Under the pieces are notes generated by a model that had not been told where the DNA came from, ran no database searches, and was given only the letters and a program-made list of their open reading frames with translations. A program made the position numbers and the translations under genes. A stretch of 35,602 nucleotides of DNA from Gammaproteobacteria bacterium (GTDB taxonomy: Bacteria > Pseudomonadota > Gammaproteobacteria > Ga0077536), in contig JAIEQK010000192.1 in assembly GCA_019747795.1 (NCBI GenBank), forward strand, positions 1 through 35,602, written 5' to 3'. Below, one piece after another: positions 21,122 to 29,265 of this stretch (its first letter is position 1; each line of letters begins with the position of its first letter).

Positions 21122-22435
21122 ATGCCGCAACGCTTCGTGAAGATCGCGCAGGGGCTCGCGCTCCTGCTGGCGAGCATCTCGCTCGCCCACGCTGGCGGCG
21201 GATACTTCGCCCTCGGCTACGGACCGGCGGCGCGACAGATGGCCGGGGCGACCACCGCCCACGCGGCCGACGCCTACGCGGGCGCCTCCAATCCCGCCAA
21301 GTGGCTGGCCGCGGGCAACCGCCTGGATCTGGGCGTCGAATTCTTCCTGCCCTACCGGCGCGTCGAGCGCGAGGGCTCGAACACCGTCTACGACTTCGCC
21401 ACCACCAGCGGGCGCGACGTGTTCGTCATCCCCGAAGGCGCCTACAGCCGTCGCGTGAGCGAGCGCCTGGCGCTGGGCTTCACGCTGTACGGCAACGGTG
21501 GGCTGAACACCACCTACCGCGGGGACAACGGCGTGCCCGGCAGCAACTTCGCGCCCGCCGACTGCGGCACGCGACCCGCCAACTTCCTGTTCGGCTGCGG
21601 TCGCATGGGGCTGGACATCATGCAGGTCGTGTTCGCCCCCGGGGCCGCCTGGCAAGTGGCGCCGGGCCACAGTCTGGGAGTCGCGCCGCTCATCGCCGTG
21701 CAGCGTTTCAAGGCCTATGGGCTGCAGAGCTTCGCGGCCTTCTCCGCCCATCCGACCGACGTCTCCAATCGCGGCTACGACTGGGCGCTGGGCCTCGGCG
21801 TGCGCGTCGGCTGGCTGGGGGACATCACGCCGTGGCTGAAACTCGGCGCGGCCTGGTCGAGCAAGGTCTACATGCAGGAGTTCGAACAGTACGACGGCCT
21901 GCTCGCGGATGGCGGCCTGGACATTCCCGCGAACTGGTCGCTAGGTCTGGCGGTCACGCCGAGCCCGCGCTGGGTGCTGACCTTCGACTACCAGCGCATC
22001 GAGTTCGGCGGCGTGCGGGCCAATGCCAACGGCGTGATGAACACGCTGCTCGACCCGCTCGGCAGTCCGCTCGGCAGTCGGCGGGGCAGCGGCTTCAACT
22101 GGGGCGACCAGGACAATTTCCGCGTCGGCGTGGAGTTCGCGCTCAGAAGCAGCCTGCGGCTGCGCGCGGGTTACGCCTATGGCGATCGGCCGCAACGCGA
22201 CGCCAGCATCAACTCGGTCACGCTGAACATGATGGCGCCGACCGCCGTGCACCAGGCGAGCGTCGGCCTGTCCTGGCAGCCGCGCGCGCAACACGAACTC
22301 AATCTCGCCTACAGCCGCTTCATCGCACCCGCGTTCGACGGCCCTTCGGCGACGCGGCTGCTCGGCGTGGGCGGCACGGAGCGCGTGCACGCGCACGTCA
22401 ACACGGCCATGCTGGCCTGGTCCTGGAAGCGCTGA
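21122..22435 (+). CDS. FadL/OmpP1/TodX family outer-membrane protein
   Basis: The 437-residue protein has a signal peptide cleaved after AHA (residue 24) and a mature start GGGYFALGYGPAARQMAGA, the small-residue N-terminal plug typical of FadL-family channels for long-chain fatty acids and hydrophobic compounds. ASNPAKW corresponds to the family NPA motif. Alternating hydrophobic strands continue to a C-terminal aromatic strand (MLAWSWKR). The ATG at 21122 has AGGA seven nt upstream; the open frame reaches further left but lacks a signal peptide there. Substrate is unknown; uptake of hydrophobic substrates would suit the monooxygenase and dehydrogenase genes nearby. Confidence 0.85.
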   Translation: MPQRFVKIAQGLALLLASISLAHAGGGYFALGYGPAARQMAGATTAHAADAYAGASNPAKWLAAGNRLDLGVEFFLPYRRVEREGSNTVYDFATTSGRDVFVIPEGAYSRRVSERLALGFTLYGNGGLNTTYRGDNGVPGSNFAPADCGTRPANFLFGCGRMGLDIMQVVFAPGAAWQVAPGHSLGVAPLIAVQRFKAYGLQSFAAFSAHPTDVSNRGYDWALGLGVRVGWLGDITPWLKLGAAWSSKVYMQEFEQYDGLLADGGLDIPANWSLGLAVTPSPRWVLTFDYQRIEFGGVRANANGVMNTLLDPLGSPLGSRRGSGFNWGDQDNFRVGVEFALRSSLRLRAGYAYGDRPQRDASINSVTLNMMAPTAVHQASVGLSWQPRAQHELNLAYSRFIAPAFDGPSATRLLGVGGTERVHAHVNTAMLAWSWKR

Positions 22436-22451
22436 GCGCGCGCCTCAGCGC
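22429..22451. terminator. Hairpin containing both convergent stop codons
   Basis: GCGCTGAG (22429-22436) pairs with CTCAGCGC (22444-22451) around a 7-nt CG loop. The TGA stops of the FadL-family gene and of the lipoprotein gene lie within the two arms. No U-tract follows. Confidence 0.5.
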
Positions 22452-22777
22452 GCGAACTGCACCTCGTATTCGACGTCGGTCTGCGAGCCGCCAATCGGTG
22501 ACCTGCGCACGATCTCGTAGGAGTTGTACGCATTGTTCATGCGATGCCGTTCGATGATCTTCTTCGCGCGCTGATCGACCGTCTCGCTGCCGACCAGGCT
22601 GGACATCGCGTCCAGCGACACCTTGAACACGAAGCGGTCGGGATTGTCGCCGGTGTTCCGGCCTTCACTGGCGGCGGGCGCGGCGCTGGGGCCTGCCCCG
22701 CCGCCGGATGACGCGCAGGCACTGAGCAGGGCGAGCAGGCACAGGAGCGGAAGAACGCGGCGGCACACGGGCGGCAT
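22445..22777 (-). CDS. Small outer-membrane lipoprotein of unknown function
   Basis: The 110-residue product has a lipoprotein signal peptide with lipobox LSAC ending at Cys21; the next residue is Ala, not Asp, which predicts outer-membrane sorting. A Gly/Ser/Pro-rich tether (about 22-45) leads to a compact domain (DRFVFKVSLDAMSSLVG...VEYEVQFAR). No family was recognised. It is convergent with the FadL-family gene, 9 bp apart, with both stops in one hairpin. Confidence 0.8.
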   Translation of the reverse strand: MPPVCRRVLPLLCLLALLSACASSGGGAGPSAAPAASEGRNTGDNPDRFVFKVSLDAMSSLVGSETVDQRAKKIIERHRMNNAYNSYEIVRRSPIGGSQTDVEYEVQFAR

Positions 22778-22874
22778 GGGACATCCTCATCAAGTACGAC
22801 CTCGCAGCGAGGCCGTCGGATGCTAGCAGAGGCGGCCGCGTGCCGGGCAGGCTGCACAGCCTGACCGGCGCGAC

Positions 22875-22900
22875 TTTAAAGACGTCCCGTCCCTGGGACG
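22875..22900 (-). terminator. Weak terminator after the choice-of-anchor L gene
   Basis: On the minus strand CGTCCC (22900-22895) pairs with GGGACG (22888-22883) around six nt and is followed by TCTTT. It lies 37 bp beyond the stop at 22937 and also separates this gene from the lipoprotein gene. Confidence 0.4.
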
Positions 22901-22936
22901 CTTGGCAGAGAGCGGTGCGGCGCGTGGACCGATCGC

Positions 22937-24028
22937 TCAGGTGCGACGGCCGCGACGCGCGCGGGCGAGGGTGGCGACCAGCGCGCTACCGAACAACAGC
23001 AGCGGCGCCGGCACCGGCACGGTCGACACCGGCGGCTGCGTGCCGGAGAGGCCGCGCAGCTGGGACAGGAAGATCGCGCTGTCCCACAGGGGATCACGCG
23101 AGTCCGAGACCACCGCCGTGATGGTGTGCGTGCTCTTGGTCAGGTCGAGCAGCCCGGTCGCGGTCAGCACCGCGGTGTAGCCGTCGTACTCCAGGGGCTG
23201 TGCGCCCGCGCCACTGTTGGCGGTGAAGTATCCGTTGTCGTTCTGCGTGGTGTCTGTGCACGGGAACACACCATTGGTCGAGCAATCGTCCAGCACCACG
23301 AAGTTGTTGGCGTCGAAGCGTGCGACGTTGACGCCGTCCACCAGCAGCGCGAAGCCGTCCTTGAATATGCCGGTCCATTCCGGATATTCCTCCGAGGCGA
23401 ACACGAACTTGGTGGTCACCGCGTCGATGCCGGGCGTAACCGAGAAGCTGAAGCTGAGCTTGTTCTGGTCATAGCTCCACTGCTTGCTGATCGAGGAGAT
23501 CTCGACGCTCGCGCCGGTACCCGTGATGTTGGTGTAGCCGCTCGACGTGTTGCTGGTCGGCGAATCGGAAAAGCCGGGGGCCTGGCCCGAGGTCAGCACG
23601 ATGCCGCTGGTGTCGATCAGCGTGCCGACGTTGGCGGCGTTGTACACCGCGCCCTGCTTGCTGGCGCCGATGTAGGTGATGGAGGACGCGTTGACCAGGA
23701 TGCCGCTGTTCGGCACCACCCAGGCATCGACCAGTTCGTTACCGGTGGTGGAGGGCGGCTGGTTGGCCGGCGGCGTGACCGCCAAGGGCGGCGTGGCCGG
23801 CGTCTCGGTCTCGAGCGACTCGATCTCCTCTTCGGTCATGTCGGGGAGGTCGGCGTTGTCTTCCTTCTCCGCGCCGTACTGCAGCACGTAGAGATCGTCG
23901 GCGGACGGGTTGTCGTCGACGCCGCCGTTGTTACCACCACCGCCACCGCTGCCGCCCTGGGCAAAAGCAGTGCTGCTGGCGAGCAGAGAAGCGAGAAAGA
24001 GCACGCGGCGCAAGTTTTCTGAAGTCAT
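22937..24028 (-). CDS. Choice-of-anchor L domain protein with VPxPA-type C-terminal sorting signal
   Basis: The 363-residue product has a signal peptide (cleavage after TAFA, residue 23), a Gly/Asn-rich then acidic, Pro/Thr-rich stretch to about 100, and a beta-rich domain containing FVFASEEYPEWTG and DGFALLVDGVN, the hallmark of choice-of-anchor L proteins. The end (VPVPAPLLLFGSALVATLA plus an Arg-rich tail) is a PEP-CTERM-like tripartite sorting signal: short motif, transmembrane helix, basic tail. Such proteins are processed by exosortases and released or surface-linked, often with exopolysaccharide. The ATG is chosen for its signal peptide; the frame is open far upstream without support. 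No exosortase gene is in the window. Confidence 0.85.
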   Translation of the reverse strand: MTSENLRRVLFLASLLASSTAFAQGGSGGGGGNNGGVDDNPSADDLYVLQYGAEKEDNADLPDMTEEEIESLETETPATPPLAVTPPANQPPSTTGNELVDAWVVPNSGILVNASSITYIGASKQGAVYNAANVGTLIDTSGIVLTSGQAPGFSDSPTSNTSSGYTNITGTGASVEISSISKQWSYDQNKLSFSFSVTPGIDAVTTKFVFASEEYPEWTGIFKDGFALLVDGVNVARFDANNFVVLDDCSTNGVFPCTDTTQNDNGYFTANSGAGAQPLEYDGYTAVLTATGLLDLTKSTHTITAVVSDSRDPLWDSAIFLSQLRGLSGTQPPVSTVPVPAPLLLFGSALVATLARARRGRRT

Positions 24029-24273
24029 GTCGTACCTGGATCCCGATGTAGCGGTTGAAGCGAAGGTCGGCGCCGCAGGGCGCGTCTTACCGCATGAATG
24101 GGACGGGCGGCGCAAATGGTTCTCGCGGTCGCGGCGCGAGCGGCGCGATGATGGGCGTGGGTCGCGCCGCGAGCGTGACCAGAGTGTGATGAAGGTCCGA
24201 TCCGGCGCGCCCAAACGAGCGATTGCAGCGGATTTGCGTCGCGATTCACCGGCGCGGGTGGCGCCGCGCGGGA

Positions 24274-25317
24274 TCATTTGTTTGCAATGTTTTGCATTTG
24301 TCTCGACGCCGCCTCGCGCCAGTCCGCTGGCGTGCACGCATGCCAGCGCCTGAACGCCTTGCGAAAGCTCGCCGCGTCGGCGAAGCCGAGTCGCGCCGCG
24401 ACGTCCTGCACGCGGTGCGAGACCAGGAGTTCGCCCGCGCGGCGCATGCGCTCGGCGTCGCTCAGGGCCTGGTAGCTGGTGCCGGCAGCGCGCAGACGTC
24501 GAATCACGGTGCGCGCCGAGCAGTGCAGCCGTGCGGCGACCTGCGCCACGGTGGGCAGTTCGACCCGACCGGGCGCCACCAGCGCTTCCTGCAATAGATC
24601 GCGCACCCGTCCTACCACGTCCTCGGCCGCTGCCGCGGGCGACGCGCTCGCAGCGCAGCGCGTGAGCGCCACCCGCCACGCCTCGGCATCGAAGTCCAGG
24701 TTGGCCACGGCGCGCCAGGCACGCGGGATCACCAGCGCGCTCACGGGGTGCTCGAAGCTCACCGGACAATCGAAGTATGCGGCGTAACGCGCGCGGTACT
24801 CGGTCGCGCCATAGTCGAGTTCGATGCGCGCGCCGGTGAGCGGGCCGGGGTGCATGACACGCACGTATTCGTGCATCACCAGCAATGGCACTTCGATGAC
24901 CATCGCGCGCACCGCGCCCACGTCGAAGCGCGGTACGACCTCGCAGCGGAACTCGCCGTCTGCCTGCCGGCTGCGCCAGTCCAAGTAGGGCACGCGGCTC
25001 GGCATGTACTTCACCAGCACGTCCAGGCCATCGCCCAAGGTCGGCGCGGTGAGGCAGGCGAGCGTCACCGGGCCATGGAAGTTCTCCGCCATGCGCTTGC
25101 CCCACTGCAGGTGCCAGTCCGGGCTGCGTCGCAGCGGCAGGATGTTCGCGATGCAGCGCAGGTGCTGGGCCACGGTGATGGGGTGGGGATAGTCGGCCAG
25201 GCCCGTGGCGGGAATGCCGGTACCGGCGGTGACCGCCGCGAGATCGCTGAACTCCTGCGTGAGCAGACGCACGTAGGTGTTCGGCATCAGGGTTCGCTTG
25301 AGTTCACTCAAGTTCAT
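24274..25317 (-). CDS. AraC-family transcriptional regulator with arabinose-binding-like N-domain
   Basis: The 347-residue protein has the large N-terminal ligand domain seen in OruR/ArgR-like AraC regulators (for example the GLADYPHPIT and MHPGPLTG regions). The C-terminal pair of helix-turn-helix motifs is at about 265-340, with VAARLHCSARTVIRRLRAAG and VAARLGFADAASFRKAFRRW. It is divergent from the monooxygenase gene with a 123-bp gap, the standard arrangement of an AraC activator and its target. The effector may be the monooxygenase substrate or product. The ATG at 25317 lacks a clear ribosome-binding site; Met11 is an alternative. Confidence 0.92.
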   Translation of the reverse strand: MNLSELKRTLMPNTYVRLLTQEFSDLAAVTAGTGIPATGLADYPHPITVAQHLRCIANILPLRRSPDWHLQWGKRMAENFHGPVTLACLTAPTLGDGLDVLVKYMPSRVPYLDWRSRQADGEFRCEVVPRFDVGAVRAMVIEVPLLVMHEYVRVMHPGPLTGARIELDYGATEYRARYAAYFDCPVSFEHPVSALVIPRAWRAVANLDFDAEAWRVALTRCAASASPAAAAEDVVGRVRDLLQEALVAPGRVELPTVAQVAARLHCSARTVIRRLRAAGTSYQALSDAERMRRAGELLVSHRVQDVAARLGFADAASFRKAFRRWHACTPADWREAASRQMQNIANK

Positions 25318-25440
25318 CAGACATTGTCACCATTTGACCCCTGCGGTGTCATCTGTGGCGTCTGGTCCGTCGAGACCGCTATTTCCATACTGCGCCCCCG
25401 GCCTTCGTCGCTACGGCCGAGCCATTCCGAGGACTACGCA

Positions 25441-27045
25441 ATGAACGACAGCAAGAACATCGACGCCATCGTGGTCGGCGCCGGCATCGCCGGCCTGTAC
25501 GCGGTCTATCGACTGCGCGAACTGGGCCTCGAGGTGCAGGCCTTCGACGCCGCCACCGACGTCGGCGGGACCTGGTACTGGAACTGCTACCCCGGCGCGC
25601 GCGTGGATTCGCAGTCTTACGTCTACCAGTACTGGTTTTCCGACGAGCTGCTGAAGGAATGGGACTGGAGCGAGCGCTTCCCCGCCCAGCCCGAGACCGA
25701 GAACTACCTGCGCCACGTCGCCGACAAGTTCTCCTTGCGCAAGCACTACAAGTTCGAGACCCGCGTGGCCCATGCCGAGTGGCACGAGGCCGAAGGGCTG
25801 TGGCAGGTGGAGACCGAGGCCGGCGAGCGCTACCGCGCGCCGTACTTCATCAGCTGCGCCGGCATGCTCTCGGCGCCCAAGGTGCCGCCGTTCCCCGGCC
25901 ACGAGCGCTACCAGGGCGTCATCGCCCACACCGCGCGCTGGCCGCGCGAGGGCATCGATCTGAAGGGCAAGCGTGTCGGCGTGGTCGGCACCGGCGCGAC
26001 CGGCATCCAGGTCATCCAGACCATCGCCGGTGAAGTGGCCGAGCTCAAGGTCTTCCAGCGCACCGCGCAGTACGCGGTGCGCATGAACAACGAGCGCTAC
26101 GACGCGGCGGCCTTCGCCAAGTGGCGCGCGCAATACCCGGAGCTGCGCAACAAGGTGCATCACACCTTTGCCGGCTTCGGCTTCGATTTCGCGCTGCCGC
26201 CGTGGGCCGAGCTCACGCCCGAGCAGCGCCGCGCGGAGCTGGAGAAGCTGTGGACCGACGGTTCGCTTGCGATCTGGGTCGGCGGCTTCCAGGAAACCAT
26301 GATGGACCCCGAGATCAACTTCGAGATCTCGGAGTTCATCCGCGAGAAGATCCGCGCCCAGATCAAGGACCCGAAGAAGGCCGAACTGCTGGTGCCGCGC
26401 GAGTACGGCTTCGGCACCTATCGCGTGCCGCTCGAGAACGGCTACTACGAGGCTTTCAACCGCGACAACGTCGAACTCATCGACGTGCGCAAGACGCCCA
26501 TCGAGCGCTTCACCGAGAAGGGCCTGGTGGTCGATGGCAAGGAATACGAACTCGATGTCGTGATCCTCGCCACCGGTTTCGACGCCGGCACCGGCGCGCT
26601 GACGCGCATGGACATCCACGGTCGCGACGGCGTGTCACTGACCGAGCTGTGGCAGAAGGACATCCGCTCGACGCTCGGGCTGCAGGTGCACGGCTTCCCC
26701 AACCTGTTCACCGTCGCCGGTCCGCTCGCGCCGTCCACCGCGTTCTGCAACATGACCACCTGCCTGCAGCAGCAGGTCGACTGGGTGATGAACTGCATCA
26801 CCTGGGTACGCGGGCAGGGCAAGCGCACCATCGAGCCGACCGCGGCGAAGGAAGACGAGTGGGTGCGCCATCACGACGAGGTCGCGAACGCGACGCTCGT
26901 GGTGCTGACCAAGTCCTGGTACACGGGCGCCAACATCGAGGGCAAGCCGCAGCGGCTGCTTTCCTACATCGGCGGCGTGGGCAACTACCGCAAGATCTGC
27001 GACGACGTGCAGGCGCAGGGCTACCCGGGGTTCGCGGTGGCCTGA
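25441..27045 (+). CDS. Flavin-containing (Baeyer-Villiger-type) monooxygenase
   Basis: The 534-residue protein has two Rossmann motifs, GAGIAG at 13-18 (FAD) and GTGATG at 183-188 (NADPH), and VGGTWYWNCYPGARVD at 41-56, typical of cyclohexanone-monooxygenase-like enzymes. The Baeyer-Villiger fingerprint is present as Y157-x-G-x3-H163-x3-W167, with Tyr instead of the usual Phe. ATGFDAGTGAL near 430 is the family C-terminal motif. Such enzymes insert oxygen next to a ketone, giving esters or lactones. GAGGA lies 7 nt before the ATG. The divergent AraC regulator suggests inducible expression. Substrate cannot be told from sequence. Confidence 0.93.
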   Translation: MNDSKNIDAIVVGAGIAGLYAVYRLRELGLEVQAFDAATDVGGTWYWNCYPGARVDSQSYVYQYWFSDELLKEWDWSERFPAQPETENYLRHVADKFSLRKHYKFETRVAHAEWHEAEGLWQVETEAGERYRAPYFISCAGMLSAPKVPPFPGHERYQGVIAHTARWPREGIDLKGKRVGVVGTGATGIQVIQTIAGEVAELKVFQRTAQYAVRMNNERYDAAAFAKWRAQYPELRNKVHHTFAGFGFDFALPPWAELTPEQRRAELEKLWTDGSLAIWVGGFQETMMDPEINFEISEFIREKIRAQIKDPKKAELLVPREYGFGTYRVPLENGYYEAFNRDNVELIDVRKTPIERFTEKGLVVDGKEYELDVVILATGFDAGTGALTRMDIHGRDGVSLTELWQKDIRSTLGLQVHGFPNLFTVAGPLAPSTAFCNMTTCLQQQVDWVMNCITWVRGQGKRTIEPTAAKEDEWVRHHDEVANATLVVLTKSWYTGANIEGKPQRLLSYIGGVGNYRKICDDVQAQGYPGFAVA

Positions 27046-27051
27046 TCGCAC

Positions 27052-27081
27052 CGCCGGGCGAGGCTTCCGTCTCGCCCGGCG
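27052..27081. terminator. 11-bp hairpin between convergent monooxygenase and TPR-like genes
   Basis: CGCCGGGCGAG (27052-27062) pairs with CTCGCCCGGCG (27071-27081) around an 8-nt loop, 7 nt after the monooxygenase stop. There is no U-tract. Confidence 0.55.
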
Positions 27082-27094
27082 CGCGCGTGGCGTC

Positions 27095-27682
27095 TCACTC
27101 TCGCCAGCCCCCGCGCGGCGGCGGCTCGGCCATGTCGTCGAGCCCGAAGTCGCGCGGCTCCAGCTCTTCTTCCCCGGTCAACTCGTAGGTGCGCGGCGGC
27201 GCGGGCTCAGCCCTGTGCTCGCGGCGGTCGGCGTGGAACCCGTGCTTCGCCGCCGAACGCAGCGGCTCGGAATGGCGTCGCAGCGCCAGCACGAGGCCCA
27301 CGGCCGCGAACAGGGCCGCCGCCAGCTTGAGGCGATCGCGCAGCGGATGGGGGCGCGTCGCCCCGGCCACGCTGCGGCGTAGTTCGTCCACCGCGGCCGA
27401 GGTCGTGAAGGGCAGTTCGGGTTGCAGTGCCTCGGCCGCGGCGAGCGCCTCGCGGCCGGCGGCGAGCTTGCCTTGGCGGGCGTCGACTTCGGCCTGCAGG
27501 TAATGCGCCTCCGCGTCCTCGGGGTGGCGTCTGAGTCGTGCCTCGAGCATGCGCTCGGCGCTGGCCAGGTGTCCGGCGCCGAGCGCCGCATGGATGCGTT
27601 CGAGCTTGCCGTCCGCGTGACCGGGCGCGCTCGCGCCCAGCCACAGCATCGCCATCCACAACAGGCCGTACACGTTGCGCAT
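27095..27682 (-). CDS. Exported TPR-like protein with a single membrane helix
   Basis: The 195-residue product has a signal peptide (MRNVYGLLWMAMLWLGASAPGHA begins the protein; cleavage near 23). Two tetratricopeptide-like helical repeats follow (LERIHAALGAGHLASAERML; HPEDAEAHYLQAEVDARQGK), then a hydrophobic segment (LKLAAALFAAVGLVLAL, about 118-134) and a charged, Pro-rich cytoplasmic-type tail. It looks like a membrane-anchored periplasmic scaffold; no specific family was recognised. GGAG precedes the ATG. The open frame upstream (to 27829) is not coding-like. Confidence 0.72.
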   Translation of the reverse strand: MRNVYGLLWMAMLWLGASAPGHADGKLERIHAALGAGHLASAERMLEARLRRHPEDAEAHYLQAEVDARQGKLAAGREALAAAEALQPELPFTTSAAVDELRRSVAGATRPHPLRDRLKLAAALFAAVGLVLALRRHSEPLRSAAKHGFHADRREHRAEPAPPRTYELTGEEELEPRDFGLDDMAEPPPRGGWRE

Positions 27683-27786
27683 CGCACTCTCCTCGCCGCG
27701 AATCCCTGGAGCCCTTGCCGACGGTCGCGGCCCGGGTTCCAGGCTGACCGACGCAGCGGCACTGAGTTCGCACGCGCGAGCGCGCG

Positions 27787-27805
27787 TTACGACATCGTAA
27801 TGTCG
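27787..27805. promoter_or_regulatory. Two overlapping perfect dyads upstream of the TPR-like gene
   Basis: TTACGA-CA-TCGTAA spans 27787-27800 and CGACAT-CGTA-ATGTCG spans 27790-27805. The site is about 105 bp upstream of the gene. It is AT-richer than its surroundings and may be an operator. The factor is unknown. Confidence 0.35.
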
Positions 27806-27840
27806 CGCCCCGGTATCGAGGCGCGTCACACGGGCGGCGG

Positions 27841-28131
27841 CTAGACGCCTTCGACGATACGCAGGTCGCGCGTCGCGCCGTCGGCGAGGGCGGCCAGCGC
27901 CGCCTGGTAGCCAGGACTGTCGTGGCAGGCCTCGGCGGCGGCCAGCGAGTCGAACTCGATCACCACCGTGCGCTGCATCCGGCCCGCCTCGTAGGCCTTG
28001 GCCGCCGGGCCGCGGGCCAGGAAGCGTCCGCCCGCGGCGAGGATGGCAGGCCCGGCAAGCGCGGCGTAGGCCGCGAGTTTCTGTTCGTCGTGCACGGCGT
28101 GGTAGGCGCTGACCCAGTAGGCCTTCGGCAT
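27841..28131 (-). CDS. DUF1330 family protein
   Basis: The 96-residue product matches the DUF1330 dimeric alpha/beta-barrel fold: it starts with AYWVSAYHAVHDEQKLAAYAAL, has a central GGRFLARG, then VVIEFDSLAAAEACHDSPGYQAAL, which is the family core. The biochemical role of DUF1330 is not established. The ATG at 28131 is chosen because the family N-terminus starts there (MPKAYW). It is upstream of the TPR-like gene on the same strand, 158 bp away. Confidence 0.88.
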   Translation of the reverse strand: MPKAYWVSAYHAVHDEQKLAAYAALAGPAILAAGGRFLARGPAAKAYEAGRMQRTVVIEFDSLAAAEACHDSPGYQAALAALADGATRDLRIVEGV

Positions 28132-28183
28132 GGCAGTGATCTCCGCGTGAAGTTGGCGAGCGGGCAGTGTAGCCGCTCGCCGT

Positions 28184-28393
28184 TCAGGCCCGCGCGCGGC
28201 GCCCCGTGAGCAGACCCGCGAGCGCGACGCCCAGCAGCGAGACCGGCGCGGGCAGGGGCACGGGCGCCACGGCGAGGCGCAAGCTGCTCGCATCGCGTCG
28301 CAGGGCGAGACGCACGCCCTCGACCGAGGGTAGGAACACGGCGGCGAAGTCGCCGGTGAGGGCGCTTTCGCGAGGCAGTCCACAAGCCGGCAT
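28184..28393 (-). pseudogene. Orphan VPLPA-type sorting tail, probable remnant of a surface protein gene
   Basis: The 69-residue frame ends in VPLPAPVSLLGVALAGLL followed by TGRRARA: short VPLPA motif, hydrophobic helix and Arg-rich end, exactly the architecture of PEP-CTERM-like sorting signals. The preceding residues (GDFAAVFLPSVEGVRLALRR) look like the end of a larger domain. No signal peptide is present and the frame upstream only shadows the antisense dehydrogenase gene, so a 5' part appears lost. A very small intact gene is an alternative. Confidence 0.45.
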
Positions 28394-28469
28394 TCTCGTC
28401 GGCCCTGTCACCGAGCCCCGGTGCTGTCGTCTAATGCGGCGTCCTGCTCCATCCCGCGAGGAACCCGTC

Positions 28470-29246
28470 ATGCCCGCATTGCCCCGTTTCGGCCTCGACG
28501 GCCAGGTCGTCATCGTCACCGGCGCCGGCCGCGGCATCGGCCGGGTGATCGCGCTGGAGGCGGCGGCCTCCGGTGCGCGCGTCGCGGTCGGCAGCCGCAC
28601 CACCACCGAGCTCGAAACCCTGGCGCAGGAGATCGAGGCCGCCGGCGGGGAATGCTTCGCCCATCCGCTGGACGTCGCCGACGTGCCCTCCATCCACGCG
28701 TTCTTCGCCGCCGTGGTCGCGCGTTACGGCCGTGTCGACGTGCTGATCAACAACGCCGGCTACAACAAGCTCGGACCGCTCATCGACACCGACGAGGCGC
28801 TCTACCACCGCATCGTCGATGCCAACCTGAAGAGCGTGATGTTCTGCAGCCAGGCGGCCGCGCGCCAGATGATCGCGCAGGGCGAGGGCGGCGCCATCGT
28901 CAACATCTCCTCCCAGGCGAGCGTGATCGGCGCGCCCGAGCGCGGCATCTATTCCGGCGCCAAGGCGGGGGTGAACAACCTGTCGCGCACGATGGCGGCG
29001 GAGTGGGCGACGCACGGCATTCGGGTCAACGTGGTGGGGCCGACGGTCACGCGCTCGCCGCTCGCCGAGCAGGCGATGCGTGACAGTCCGACCTTCGCCG
29101 CCTCGGTGGAGCGCAACAACCTGCTGCGTCGCGGGCTCGCCGAACCCGAGGAGATCTCTGCGCCGGTGATCTTCCTGGCCTCGCCCGCCGCGTCGATGAT
29201 CACCGGGCAGGTGCTGATCGTGGACGGCGGCTGGACGATGGTCTGA
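28470..29246 (+). CDS. Short-chain dehydrogenase/reductase, classical SDR
   Basis: The 258-residue protein has the NAD(P)-binding TGAGRGIG at 17-24, NNAG at 94-97 and the catalytic tetrad Asn119, Ser148, Tyr161 and Lys165 (YSGAK). It reduces carbonyls or oxidises alcohols; the closest named families are 3-oxoacyl-ACP reductase-like and glucose 1-dehydrogenase-like SDRs. GAGGA sits 7 nt before the ATG. It converges on the methyltransferase gene. It might supply ketone to the monooxygenase or serve lipid metabolism; substrate is unknown. It is not clearly a PhaB. Confidence 0.93.
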   Translation: MPALPRFGLDGQVVIVTGAGRGIGRVIALEAAASGARVAVGSRTTTELETLAQEIEAAGGECFAHPLDVADVPSIHAFFAAVVARYGRVDVLINNAGYNKLGPLIDTDEALYHRIVDANLKSVMFCSQAAARQMIAQGEGGAIVNISSQASVIGAPERGIYSGAKAGVNNLSRTMAAEWATHGIRVNVVGPTVTRSPLAEQAMRDSPTFAASVERNNLLRRGLAEPEEISAPVIFLASPAASMITGQVLIVDGGWTMV

Positions 29247-29265
29247 GCGCCCTCGATCGAAGATG

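Noticed and set aside
20899-22557. A 552-codon plus-strand frame overlapping the FadL-family gene
   Set aside because: The real frame has a signal peptide and FadL-family motifs; this alternative frame is Arg-rich and runs past the stop without any motif.
28470-29246. Calling the short-chain dehydrogenase PhaB (acetoacetyl-CoA reductase)
   Set aside because: It is 16 kb from phaA and has only general SDR features; nothing specific to acetoacetyl-CoA reductase was seen.
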